64,000 nucleotides of DNA from Onchocerca lupi (taxonomy: Eukaryota > Nematoda > Chromadorea > Rhabditida > Onchocercidae), in contig JAOVVO010000290.1 of the NCBI GenBank assembly GCA_028564675.1, positions 1 through 64,000 on the forward strand, given 5' to 3'. The position numbers and the translations under genes are program-made. The notes beneath the pieces were generated by a model, which had not been told where the DNA came from, searched no databases, and saw nothing but the letters and a program-made list of their open reading frames with translations. This document shows positions 1-12,600 of this stretch, piece after piece (the first letter of the stretch is position 1; every line of letters starts with the position of its first letter).

Positions 1-318
1 TATATATATAAGATTTTTTTCAAAAACAACTATATATAAATATATATGCAGTTGTTTTCTAACTTGATTATTCAATCCAATTTATTCATGAAAAAGGACA
101 TAAAATGAGACATTTGGTTTATTTAATCCATAAAAAAGGGTTGCTGGATGAATGAATAAATGATGTCTTTCAACTGATTTGCTTCACTCCTAAAGATTCC
201 TATTTCGGAAGACTCTCTAATGTTATTTGTGCCGTAATATTGCTTTTTTGTTTCTGTTTGTTTTACTTCATGCATAGATGATTCATTTGAATTATTCATC
301 TGAAATTTATTAAACTGG

Positions 319-358
319 CTAGCTGGACCAGCCGTGTTTGCATGGCCGGTCCAGCTAG
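319..358. repeat. GC-rich inverted repeat (hairpin)
   Basis: CTAGCTGGACCAGCC at 319-333 pairs with GGCCGGTCCAGCTAG at 344-358. The arms are 15 bp with one mismatch, around a 10-base loop. The arms are much richer in GC than the surrounding DNA, and another GC-rich block (GCCGGCCGCGC) follows at 367-377. It sits next to the dispersed repeat at 480-600, so it may be an edge of a decayed mobile element. That link is inference. Confidence 0.7.
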
Positions 359-479
359 TCTAAAAAGCCGGCCGCGCTTCACGTGACCGGATTTTAAATA
401 TAACAAATGTTAATAAAAATATGGATGAAAATAATAAAGAAGTATTTATCAAATAAAAATATGAATTAAAAAAATGGAA

Positions 480-600
480 ATGTCCGTTTGTTTTAAATCT
501 TAAATCTCCAAAAGTTCTTAAACAAGCGCTTACTCGAATGCAACGTTGCATTAAAATTTCAGATCAATCGTTGAAGAACTTGAAACGTTGTATGGCAAGT
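480..600 (-). repeat. Dispersed repeat copy (minus orientation)
   Basis: Read on the minus strand, this segment matches the plus-strand repeats at 28.84-29.68 kb. Shared blocks, in order, are a form of CAACGTTTC[A/G]AGTTCTTCA, TGATTTGAAATTTT, TTGCATTCGA(A)TA, and GGGATTTAAGATTTTGAACAA with an adjacent AACGAACATTT-like block. The order and spacing of the first three blocks agree with the copy at 29043-29122. The copies are about 29 kb apart and in opposite orientation, so this is a dispersed family and not a local tandem duplication. No coding capacity is visible. Confidence 0.65.
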
Positions 601-3364
601 AACAACGAACATTTACATTTTTATTTTTAAAGATTATTACGATTTTCACTTAGGTTCGAAGTTTTATACAAGCTCATCCATTTTATTGAGTACACCAAGA
701 TGGGCATTATAATTAAATAAAATGATACTTATTGAAGCACTAAAAAATTTTCCAGTAATCGTTTCATGATAAATTTATCATTAAATTATCTCTTTTTAGG
801 CTTAAACCTTAAATCTTTAACGAAGCACACTTATTATTAAGTTATCTCATGTAAGGTTTGAACTTCACACTTATCGTTAAACTATTTTATTTGGATGAGC
901 TTTTAGTCTCAAACATACTCATTACGTTATTTGTATCAGAAAGTTACTTCCATCTTATACCGGAAATTATTTATATCAAAAAATTTTAGGAGAATATTAC
1001 TAATAATTCAAATAGTAAGACAGTATGATGTTTTCAATAATTAACATAATTTTACTTTGAAAACTTTTGAATTGACACTTGTAAATATGATAATTCTTTT
1101 GAGAAGCTTATTAAAAAAATTTTAAAATATATATAATTTCATTCCATAATGTTTTTTTTTCATCGCATCAATATATTAATTGATTTAAGCCATTTTTAAA
1201 TGGGAGATTGAATTTTGTTAGTAAGTTTAAAAATTATAAGCTTAACGTACTGGAAAATAATTGTCGATACTGTGGATGTTCATCTCGCCATGTTCGCCAA
1301 TATTGCCTGGTTGATCCGTAATTTTGTTGCAAAAAGCTAAAAAACAACAAGGCCAGTTTCATCATTCCCAGCACTTCTCAATAATTACTGCAAACCAGCC
1401 GTAACAATGATGGATGCCTTCCATGTCGATATACTTGATCGAAACTTCTGATAGATTGATGCGAGAACACGGAAGATGATGATGCAATAAGATGGACCGG
1501 AAATTAAAATGATGGATTCAGAGCGAGACAGTTAATTAAAATCCAAATGCAAAAACACTTAATATTAGAAATTTGACTTTCTGAGTAGAAACGGTATAAA
1601 AGTGAAAATGATACAACGACATTTATTCTCTATTTTTTGACCTGCTTTACATATAGTATGGAAGTTTTTAACAAAACAAAGTCATAAATTCAGATCATTC
1701 GTAGATTTCATTAAAAATTGATTGATAAATTTTGTACATAATATAAGTGAATTTTCTATCTTTCTTTTTAACTAAAAATGAGAACTAATTACATGATTCT
1801 ATGAAGATCTGAGTGGAAGTAATTTTTAAATGTAACAGTTTTAATTCCGAAAAATTGAAACTTGAAATGAAATTTGAAAATGCCTGAGTAGTTCGCATGT
1901 AAAAAGAAATTAACTTTCTTTTTTCATTTAATTTTATCTTTCAAAAAAGAAAAAAATTCAATTCAAATGCTATTGAATTGAGCTTTTTCTTGAAAAAAAA
2001 AAATTTAAAATAAAAAACTTTTCTCAAAAATTTGAAAATCTGAATTATTTGCTTAATAAATCAATAGATCAAAAAAAATAAAATATTGTCGACAAACTTT
2101 TTGTTCTTTCGTTCTTTTTTTTTTAAACAATATTGAGAGTAGCGAAGGAATATTTCTGATAATTTTATGCAATTTTTTTTTTTTTTGCCTTTACAATTTA
2201 GTGCAAGACTGAAAAAATAATGACTAAGAAAATTTTAAATTGCGAACAAAACTCTCTCGGATATTTCAATTCATTTTATATTTGAATTAAAAAACTAAAA
2301 AATTTTTTCGCAATTTTATTATTAGTTACCGTAGTTTAATTAGTATCTGCATTACATTCCAATCCTTCATGCATGGAAAAATAATCACTGATCGGTAAGA
2401 AAATAAAAAATAATGTATATACGATGTCAAAACAACTCGGATAACGCATAGGAGCAATTTAACGGCCTCATTAGATAGTTTTCCATAAAATCTATTATAA
2501 TTGAAATTCCAAAGTAACTGCAAAATTTTATTTCTAACCTTAAAAAAAAAAAAAAAGAAAGAAAGAAAAAAGACATCATATTTAGTGATAAAAAATCAAT
2601 TCATTTCTCTCTTAATAATGTATTTTAGCAGAAAAGTGAAATCGGCGAAAAAAAAAAAACAAATTCGATTTTTTGATTTTTCTTCTAATTTTTTTTTTTT
2701 TTTTTCATCATACTAGTCGATTTTGTTTTCCGCTAGTATCATCTTATGCATTAAAGTTCAGAAAGATGCAACATATATTATAATTTAACTATTTTTTTAA
2801 ACATAATATTAATATAATATTGTACTACAAATGGAAAAAAAAATGAGAGAATTAATTATTATTTGCTTGTTAAAGTCGATTTTTTGAAGCACTCTATTTA
2901 ATTAATTATTTAAACGTATCATTTCGAATATTAATTAGACAATGTATTTCACTGTGCGAGATTTTCGAACAAACTTGATATGTGAGACAATATTTATACA
3001 TTGTCTTGAAATATGAATTATTTAGTTTTAAAAAGTTTAGTCTTTTCCTTTTCATCCCGAAAAAAAGAAAATATTTTACAATTAAAAAATGAGGAAGTTA
3101 GATATTTTGTATGAAATTATGCAACGATAATAACTATCAAGATGTTTTCACAGAAACATTTACATCGAGAGTAAATAACAAGGAAAAAAAAGAAAGAAAA
3201 TGACGTGAAGAGAAAATTAAATTCAGACATATAAAATGGTTTCCTCTCTTTCACATTCCATAAGGCATTTTCAAATGAAGCTTCGATTGAAATCAAATGA
3301 AATTAAATACAATTTGTAAAAGAACAAAATCATTTTTGCAGTTAGCGAAACAAGCAAGCACGAA

Positions 3365-3388
3365 TACATGCATGCATGCATGCATCCA
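3365..3388. repeat. ATGC microsatellite
   Basis: A short run of CATG/ATGC units (four to five copies), ending in CATCCATGG. It is self-complementary and could slip during replication. No function is suggested. Confidence 0.7.
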
Positions 3389-6099
3389 TGGCGGTTGAGA
3401 ATAGTTTGGAATTGAAATGAATGAATAGGAACTTATTCATCAGGAAATAAATCTTAATCGTTCCAATTTTAAAGCTATGCCATGCTATATCTCTTTTTTG
3501 TCTTTTCGATTTGCTCAATTTTAGGGTAATTATGAATTGGATAGGAAAGAAAGAAGGAAATGAATTGGAAATACAAATCACAAGTTGATAAAATGTTCCT
3601 TTACTTCATCAAATTAACTAATGCAAGAACATTAGGGAAGCAACAAGCATACACACGTTAAATTATGCAAATAAATTTATGCAAATTACTTCCGAGAATC
3701 AGAAATCTTTTTGCAAATTATCGGATGAATTTCCAAGCTATAGTATCATTTCAAAACCAAATGATGACGAAATAGAGCAATTAATTAGTGAGAAAATAGC
3801 ACTTGTAGATTTATTTGGAATTTTTAATGCGTCTACATTGAATAATTGATTAAATTCATAGAATATATAATTTATTATGCTTTCATTTATAATTCATTAT
3901 TTTTTTCATCACTGCGAAATTTATTTTACAAACATTTAGAAAAGTTTAGAGAAATGCAAACTTTTCGAGGGAGTTTTTTGACAGAGCTATATTTATTACA
4001 AAATGGCGCATAACCCTCATAATTTTTAATATTAAAACTCAATATGAAATTAAACTAAAATTAATGATTGAATAAATAGCTCATTAATTCATTGTTCATT
4101 TATTGTTTGTCCTATTCGATAGCTTAAATCTATTATATACAATCGTAGAACTATTTGTAATAAATCTTAAAATTTACTAAACTATATTATCCAAATAATT
4201 TGGATATGGAAATAACTAAACGATTATTCGAATTAATTTAATTAATTCAATAATGTAGTCATATTTTCATTTCTCTAGAATAGTCTCAGAGTAAATTTTA
4301 CGATAATACAATATTTTTGTAATGTTCCTGAAATATCCCTTGGATTTGCAAATGAATCTTCAATCATTTCCAACTTTTTATTTAATTTTTTTCTTTTCTT
4401 CTCTATTTCAAGTTTTTTATTTGATTTGGAAATAATTTGATCCATTTGAATGATCATTTTTTAAGTAAAATGAAATAAAATGTTAGTTTAAGAAGTAAAA
4501 TTTCAATTAAATGATGAATTAGAAAAAAGTTTAAAAAAACTATCAAAATATAAAAAAAAGGATCATTTGTGAATTTATTATTTGCCAAACATTAGTAAAT
4601 TGGTCATTGGATTAAAGTAATGCCCACTGCATGCATGACATGCAAAATTTGCAAACATGCACTCACGCACATATACATACATTCACATGCACACAAGTAG
4701 ACATACAACTCAGATATGTAAATTCATTAGTGATGTTTAGAAAGATATACAGCAATTTCTAATTCACGAAGGAAAATACTCAAAAACTGTTTTAAAAAAT
4801 CAAAAAAATCTTCTCTTTCACATCTGTTTCTTACTATAAATATCTTGAGATTTGAATAATTTATTTTCATTTACAGAGACTTTCGACCACATTATTTTGT
4901 TTTTAAATTAATTAGTGACGTTATAAAATTTAATTAACATAAATGTTATCAAGTATAAATGACCATTCAAGCATAAGTAACCATTTAAAATGACGAGATT
5001 AGCATAAAGATTGAACAGAATCACGCTATTATCGAATATTTCAATATTTCATGCTCTACTTTATGATATTTGTAAAATATTCCAGTATCATGATTATTGC
5101 ATTCATAATCCTCGTGATAGTTCTAGCTTAATCAATTAATCATGATAACAATTAATGTCCATATATTGATCAAATTTTATTAGTTTTGACTAGTTTCTTT
5201 TTTTTTTCGATTACTTATCTACAATGTTATTTGTAATAAAATTCTTTTCATACACTAATACAAAGAAGTTAAGTTTACAATTCATATAAGAAATAGTTGA
5301 TATTCAATTAAATTTGATATTCAAATCATCCATTTAACTCTTAATAAAAGACTTAACAAATATTGGATTCCATGAAATCACATGTTATTTTGACAATTTC
5401 TTCGCAATTAATTTGCTAAGCAAATGCACATACAATAAGAAAACAATGGAATGAATTTGATAGAATTATCACATGATAACGTTATCATAAATTCGTAATT
5501 TATATGTATAAATCGCATGAAGGCACGTCATGTTTGACAAGGTAAGTGGACATTCAGGTAGATAAATTAATGATTGTTCCACTGCAATAAGCAATTTTTA
5601 TTCTTATACGATTAAGCATTCGATCATTCAATTAACAAGCAGTCAGTTCATTTGAGTAATTTGATTTTCTCCCCAAAATTATATCAACCCTTCGGCAATT
5701 TCATTAAATTGAGCAACTCAACCGAGAAGGTAAAAACTGATCGATGCTTATGGCAGCACTATTACCGTACCATTTATTACCATTACTTGTAACAAATTAT
5801 CAATCTTGTTATCTGTTATCACTACTGCTATCATTAAGATTTTTCAGTCCAGTCTGCTAAATTAAGAGCAAAAATTAAGCAGACCGAAAATTGCGATTTG
5901 ATGCCATTAGATAGTTTGATTGAAAACTTTAATTCGTCTTTTTCATAATCAGTAAATCTTCTTAAAATATTTAGTAATGGTAAAATATCATAATAATGTA
6001 TAATACATTTGAAAATTTTCATTTTATTCTTTTTCAATTTCTTGACTATAATTGATATACGATCACTCCCTACCTTTTCATCGCGATTTTTCCTCATTT

Positions 6100-6405
6100 A
6101 GAAGCCAATACGGGATTAAATTTCAAGTTCCAGTCCTCTATCTTTTGGAGACCAATGCAGGAGCAAATTCCAAATTCTTGCCCTTTATCTTTTCGAAACC
6201 AATGCGGGGCCAAGTTTCAAGTTCTGGTTCTCTATATTTGGAAGCCGATACGAGGTCAAGTTCCAAGCCCTAAATTTCTTCTTTTTTTTTGAAAGCTAAT
6301 ACGGGGTGAAGTTCCAATTCCTAATTCTCCATCTCTACGGGATTAAGTTCCAAGTTGTAGTTCTTTATCTTTTGGAAGGTAGTACGAGGCCAAGTTCTAG
6401 CAGCC
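6100..6405 (+). repeat. Degenerate ~47-bp minisatellite, about seven copies
   Basis: Diverged copies of a unit resembling GAAGCCAATACGGGG, then TCAAGTTCCAAGTTCT, then CTCTATCTTTT follow one another at about 6100, 6147, 6194, 6240, 6289, 6337 (truncated) and 6374. The units keep the core ATACGGG..AAGTTCCAA but differ by substitutions and small indels, so the array is old. A 73-codon open frame runs through part of it. It is a by-product of the repeat and shows no recognisable domain. Confidence 0.75.
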
Positions 6406-9400
6406 AAACTGTAGGATATGGCTTATTTTTTTTCAGCCATGAAAAGTGTAATCATGTTTAAGCACTTCGACATCCCACCTTCTCCTTTCCTTTCCCGACA
6501 CTATCATCCATTTCATTTCAATACAATTATCAGTAGGAAGAATAGCAATGAAAAAAAAAAAAAATTCATTTCAATTTTTCCATCTCATCTCTTTTGCTCC
6601 TTCCTTTTTTTCTTTTTCTTTCCTAGAAATTCTAGTATTTCGCGATTTTAGATTTAACTGTATACTATCCGCTAAATTTTTCCAAAAGTTTATTTACATG
6701 ATTGAAAAGACAGGGAGACAATCACAAATATCACAAACTTGGCTTGAAATCCACTCGTTCGATATCATGAATTTCCGAGAAACTCATTTGTAATCATAAA
6801 ATTCCTCCCTGTCCTTTTGAGTGACGATTCTAAGCTTTCGTAATCGAAGATTCATTCCAGGAAATAATTAGCAAAGAGATATTTAGCATTTTTCTATGCT
6901 TAATTGTTTCTAATTCACTTACAGATAACAATTGCAAATCTACGCTTCGTTGAAGAGAAAAAATGATTTCAATTCGAATTAAAATCATTTTTATCGATTC
7001 ACTCTGAGTTTTTTTCTTTTTTCTTTTTTTTTTAATTAGCATTTGCATGTCAAAAGCACATTATCTATTCAGAGAAAATGAAGAATCTGTTCATTAACAA
7101 AATTTAAAAATCTTTATAACCTACTTCCTTATCCAATTTATAATAATTTCAGGAAGAGATTTTCTTTTTCTCATATAAAATTAATATCAAAAAATGTATT
7201 TCCGTATGGAAAAATTCCACAAAATATCATTAATCAGATTTTTTTTTTTAACTGAAATCATCTCTTCCTTTCTGTTCCTTTTTTCTTCTTATCTTTCTTC
7301 CTCTTTCTCCTTAGTTTATAATTGTTTTATGTTCGATGGCAATTAAAAATAAGAAATCATTATCAATCAGGTCGATGAGATAAAAATCAAAAATGTTTAG
7401 AATGCTTCAAATGCTTCGTTTTTTGCTAAAGAATTTTATGAAATATTCACTCCGATGAATTATGATATCATGCATTTGAAATTGTTCTAAATGAAATGCA
7501 AAAAAAAACGGAAAAAAAGGAAATGCAATTTGTTAAAGTGTGAAAAGAATCAGAGATTATACCAATTTATGAGGATAACAATGGCAAACTTTCCGATATC
7601 TAAACGATGTTAATGGATTGATTCGTGAAATTCACGCCTTAAAGAGACAAAGTTTACGTTTATCCGAACGGAAAAGCTATGGATGTACGGAAAATCCAAT
7701 GATGGGAAAATTAATGAAATTTACGGAAGCAAGAATAGCATTTCCATTCGAGAGCGAAGATGAAAATGATTCAAGGAAGCGAGAAGCCACGATGAGAAAT
7801 GATGATGAAGAAGCCTTCTCCTTCTTCTCCTCCCTCTTCTCTCCATTAGATGGATGAAATCAAATTTAATTTAGTTTTAGATTTGAAGCTGCTACTTCTA
7901 TATTTTACTTTTACCCTCAGAAATAGCTTAAATGAGCCAAAACAAGAATAAGTTAATCGGACAGAAAAATCACTGCAGGCTACGTTTGCTTTTATTTTAT
8001 CAAGCAAAAGAACAATATTTCGTCTTCTTAGCGGAAAATGGAAATCTTTTAGAAGTTGAAAAATACAATTATATTGCCTTATCTTATCATTTAATTATAG
8101 TTTATTTTTAATTAATTTTCGTTGCATATAAAGGATTATTTTCGCAGTCAAAATCAATCGCAATTATAAATAATATGAAAGCCAAGAACTTAGAGTCAAA
8201 TCTATATCAAATTTGTCGAAATTAGAATCAAACTTAGGATTTCGATAAGTTTGGCTTTATATCAATTTTCGCATGAAACGAAATCTCTCATACTGATCAA
8301 GTCATCAATCAATTTTTATTGGCATCTAATTGGCCCAAGTAAAACGTTTCATTGCAATTAGAGATTAATTATTACACGAAACTTATTCGGTAAAACTTTC
8401 GGAGTAATAATAAGATCATTTTGATTACAGGATCAATTTTACATCGTTTTTTTCTTTTATCATTAATCATTATTGTTTCCAATTATCTAAGAATTACCGA
8501 AGATGTCTTGAAAAATTAACAGTTTGCAATAAATCAAAAAACTTGTAAAGCAACTCAAATGATCTATTCAAATCTTATTTTTATCGAAAACTTTATTCTG
8601 GCAAAATTAATCAGACAAAATCAAAGAATAATTTCGTATATACAAACAATGAGAATTATTTTTTTCTTCTTAAATCTTTGAAATTTATTTTTCGTTTATT
8701 AAATTTAAGAAATGAAATCAATCAAATTTGGGAAAAATCTTTGATTTTTCGTATCTTAACTGAATCAGAACTTGAAATGAACTAAATTTCAAACACTCTG
8801 ATCAATAGTTAGAATGATAAATCATCGAAGGCGAAAAGCTTAATTAAAATTCAAATTAGAAAAAATTATACAATGTTTAATGAAAGTATATTTATTAAAA
8901 ACAACTCATACAGCTAAGGTACATCGGAAGATTTGAGGCAAGACAATGCTAAGAATATAAAAAATAAACTAAGAATGGGATAAAGTTGATATTCACCGAG
9001 ATAGACAAGTAAACAAATTAAGGTATCAAAAAAAAAGAGAAAGAACTTAAAAAGTTTCAAAATATTATAATTTCGATTCAATTAAACTGGAATTTGAACA
9101 CTTAAAATATATCAAACATATTACAGCAAATAAGTTAAATTTCAATCGAAAATTTAATCAAATTTCATTTCTTTAATTATTTATGAGATTCTTTGTTAAT
9201 TTATGAAACTTTATGAGCATAAAAGACCTAAAGTAATGCGAAGAATGATGAATGAAATACATATAAACTTGAAAGAAATGGGAAAAGACTTTCTGTGAAA
9301 GCACCAATTGAATTTTTTAAATGTTTGCAAAGAAGTCAAAATTTAAACAATTTGCATTTAAAATTAGCACAGAAAGAACACAATTATTAGTAGTACAAAT

Positions 9401-9545
9401 AGTTATTGGAAAATATACGAAAACTTCAAATACTAACTGAATATACTAAATATAAATTTAAGTAATTAATCTTAAAAGACTTGCTATTAATTGATGAATT
9501 GTTGAAAGACTATTCTTTTGAAGAATTTTAAAATTTTTGAAAAAT

Positions 9546-9551
9546 TTTATT
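9546..9551 (-). terminator. Putative poly(A) signal of the ASPP-family gene
   Basis: TTTATT on the plus strand reads AATAAA on the minus strand, about 95 bases beyond the stop codon of the ASPP-family gene. The position suits a short nematode 3' UTR. The hexamer is common by chance in such AT-rich DNA. Confidence 0.4.
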
Positions 9552-9645
9552 TTCAGGAATTCAATTTCTAATTTAATGGATGTAAATATATGCAAAAAAA
9601 ATTATCTTCCTTTATACAACAATATAGCATAAAAATGAGAATAAT

Positions 9646-12600
9646 CTATGAAACAGAAATTGGTACTGATTGTTCAACGATTGTTCCTTCATGATTTTGT
9701 CCAGTAATTTTTTCATCCATCGAATTACTCTCTCGTAGTTTGTTAATATCCATATTATCCTTTCTTGAATCATGAATTTTAGGTAATTGTGGTAAATCGA
9801 ACATTTTGAAAGTAGTACCATTTCGTCTTGATAAGCTTGGATAAAGTGATAGGTAATTTCGTGGTACCAAGCCTCGTTTAGATGTTTCAGGTTTATCATT
9901 ACAGTCTTCTTCCGTTATTATCTCACAAAGCCACCATGTTCTACCATCAACATCTTTTTCCAATACTCGTAAAGATGCACCAACTGGAAAGCTTAATTCA
10001 TCTTCTTGCTCTTTATCATAATCATATGCGGCATACATCTGAAAGCATCAAATTTAAGCCAAATAATTGGAAATTATAAAAATTATTGAAAAATAAACGA
10101 AATAATTGAAATTTAATCAATAACTTATATTTTTTATCTTTCATAAAAATTGATACAAAATTAAACTAAAATGATAAAAGTAGATGATAGAAAAAGAAAA
10201 GCAAAAAAAAGAAAGAAAAATGAAAAAAAAAAAAATTACTAATCCATTATTCACAACGCCAGCTTCTTGATCAACAGCCTTCAGATACAACTGACAACCT
10301 TCATAGCCATCTTCATCTTCCTCACATTTTTCAGCTGGTGTTTCCAAATCTGATAATGTTTGCGCAAAAATGCATGCACCACTCTCTACCAACAATTTTA
10401 CCATTGGCAAGTTATTGCATGATGCAGCACAGTGCAGTGGTGTCCAGCCATCCGAATCCTGAAAAGATAAAGCATAAGAATCTAAGGATTCTGATGACAA
10501 AACGTTAGAATTAAAAAAAAAAAAAAAAAATCGCTGTAAAATTATGACAAAATTTTATTGAAAATTTAATACAAATTTCTAATTGAAGCTAGTTTTATAG
10601 AAAATTTTACATTTTTTAATTATAAAATTTAATTAAATATTAAAATTTTCAAAAATTAATTGACATACTTGTGCATTTACATCAGCAAACGAATCCACCA
10701 AATACCGTACAATCTCGTAATGTCCAGCACAAATTGCATTATGCAGCGCTGTGATACCTTCATCATTGCAGGCTGATATATCCGGCAACTATAACAAAGT
10801 ATAAGTATTCTAAATAAATATTTAATTTTAAAAAAGTTAAAATCGATAATTCGATCTATAATTATTTTGCATAATTTTAGAGACGAAAAATTCAAGAAGT
10901 CATGAAGTTAAGTTTATTATTTTCGCAGAAGATGAAATCGATAATAAATGAATATTTCGGAAATTTCAGGATTTATGCCGGGTGGAAAATTTCACGACAA
11001 TGAAAACAATAATAACCTTTGCGGCACTTGCTTTCACCAAATCCATTTCACCTTCGAGAGCTGCATCTAATAGTAAAGCTAACGGATCGAAAACTACTTT
11101 TCTTGAAATATTTCTCACTTTATTGACACGAAGAATACCCTAAAATCTTCTTGTGATATCAAATTTCACTTCGTCTAATTTGACAATTTCAAATAATGAA
11201 ATTTCAAGTATAGAAAGGAAAAAGTAAACAAACCGTATGCGAACCATTTCTATCGCCGCTAATGACGTAGAATAACGTAATTCTTGGAATTATCTAATCC
11301 AACTAACAAATTTTCAATTGCAGCTTGTCAGCTTACTCGAAGGATTCGAGCATGCATCATTCATCAATTATTACATTCATTTCATGATGATTGATCAGGA
11401 AGAGATTGATGAATGAACGAAAGATAAAGTTAGTCCCGAAAATCGAATATATATCATGTTTGCATTTGAAATGAAAATAATGATTGAAAAGGGAAAGGTA
11501 ATTCAAATACCTTCTCAGGTGATGGCTTGATAAGTCCCGCAACACTTGATATTTTATTTTGTGCTTCCATTTCATCAGGTATTTCTTCAACGAATTCTTT
11601 GCTGATGAATGTCTTCGACTGTTCACATTCTTTCACTCTCTCAATTTCAACGGGTAATTCATCAAGTTGAATATCCTTCGTCAGAAGTTCACATACATAA
11701 TCGCTCGGTGTTGTTGTACTATCTTCTAAAATTTCCTTTTCTTCTTCATGGATTATTTCCGGTTTGCTTATTGCAGTTGCATTCTGAAATATGGAATAAT
11801 TTATCTAATTTATATCACTAATTAAAATCTTTCTTATTTAAAAAAAGTTTAAGATGTAAATCTAAATGATAAATTATTTCATAATATCACAAATCTATAC
11901 AATGTGTAATATTACGTAATATCGAATGCAATATCGAATCAACAAATAAACAATCAATTAACTCAATGAATAATTAGTAATTTGATCGATTTATTCAATT
12001 AATTTATCCGGCGAAAATTTCAGCATTCATCGGCCTAGTTCACAATTGACTGGCGCTCACTTGGTTCGATTATTTTCTATCAGACGTGTCTTTTTATAAA
12101 TAAATAAATAAACATTTATAAATATATATGTGACTTCGGAAAATTCTTTGAAATATATGGGCTTTAATTGAAAATAAATATTCCATCAAAATTTCATTTC
12201 GATAAAGAAATTAGAATCAATAAGCGATCTTGAATATACTGATAAAAATTTATGAGATTTTATCACCATTTTTTTTTTGGAAAAAATATTGCATTGCCTA
12301 CCTTATTTACAACGGCAAAAAGATTGCCAATATTACATCCGACCAATAAATGAGTGCGACCTTTCTTTTGCTCGTCAAGTAAAATCTTCCGGATATATTC
12401 CGTTTCATCACATGATGTATTATCTTGAAGAGCCCAGGATCTGGAATGCGAATAACATCGCAAATATTTACGTAATCAATTCCTTGCTATAATAAGAAAA
12501 TGTAGATAATACTCATTAGAAACAATACTGAGACAAATGACAGAATAGCGCTAAATGTAAGTTTCTCGCTCTCAAAAAAAAGCATTTCCTAGCCTTCTTT

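Larger units (their letters stand above)
1..9540. other. Gene-free AT-rich stretch
   Basis: I see no convincing gene on either strand. The open frames here are short, low in complexity and rich in Lys, Phe, Ile and Asn, as expected from AT-rich noncoding DNA. The stretch opens with a TA run and carries many poly-A and poly-T tracts. The features that stand out are a GC-rich hairpin near 0.33 kb, a dispersed repeat at 0.5 kb, an ATGC microsatellite near 3.37 kb and a degenerate minisatellite at 6.1-6.4 kb. Each has its own entry or finding. It lies downstream of the ASPP-family gene. Confidence 0.6.

Noticed and set aside
1300..1320. CCTGGTTGATC, similar to the start of 18S rRNA
   Set aside because: Only about 11 bases match and the following sequence does not continue as rRNA.
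7618..7857. 79-codon plus-strand frame with an acidic middle
   Set aside because: No domain, no phase-matched neighbours with good splice sites, and purine- and pyrimidine-rich composition explains the open frame.
12030..12090. GGTTCGATT-like T-loop hinting at a tRNA
   Set aside because: No acceptor stem or anticodon arm could be folded around it.
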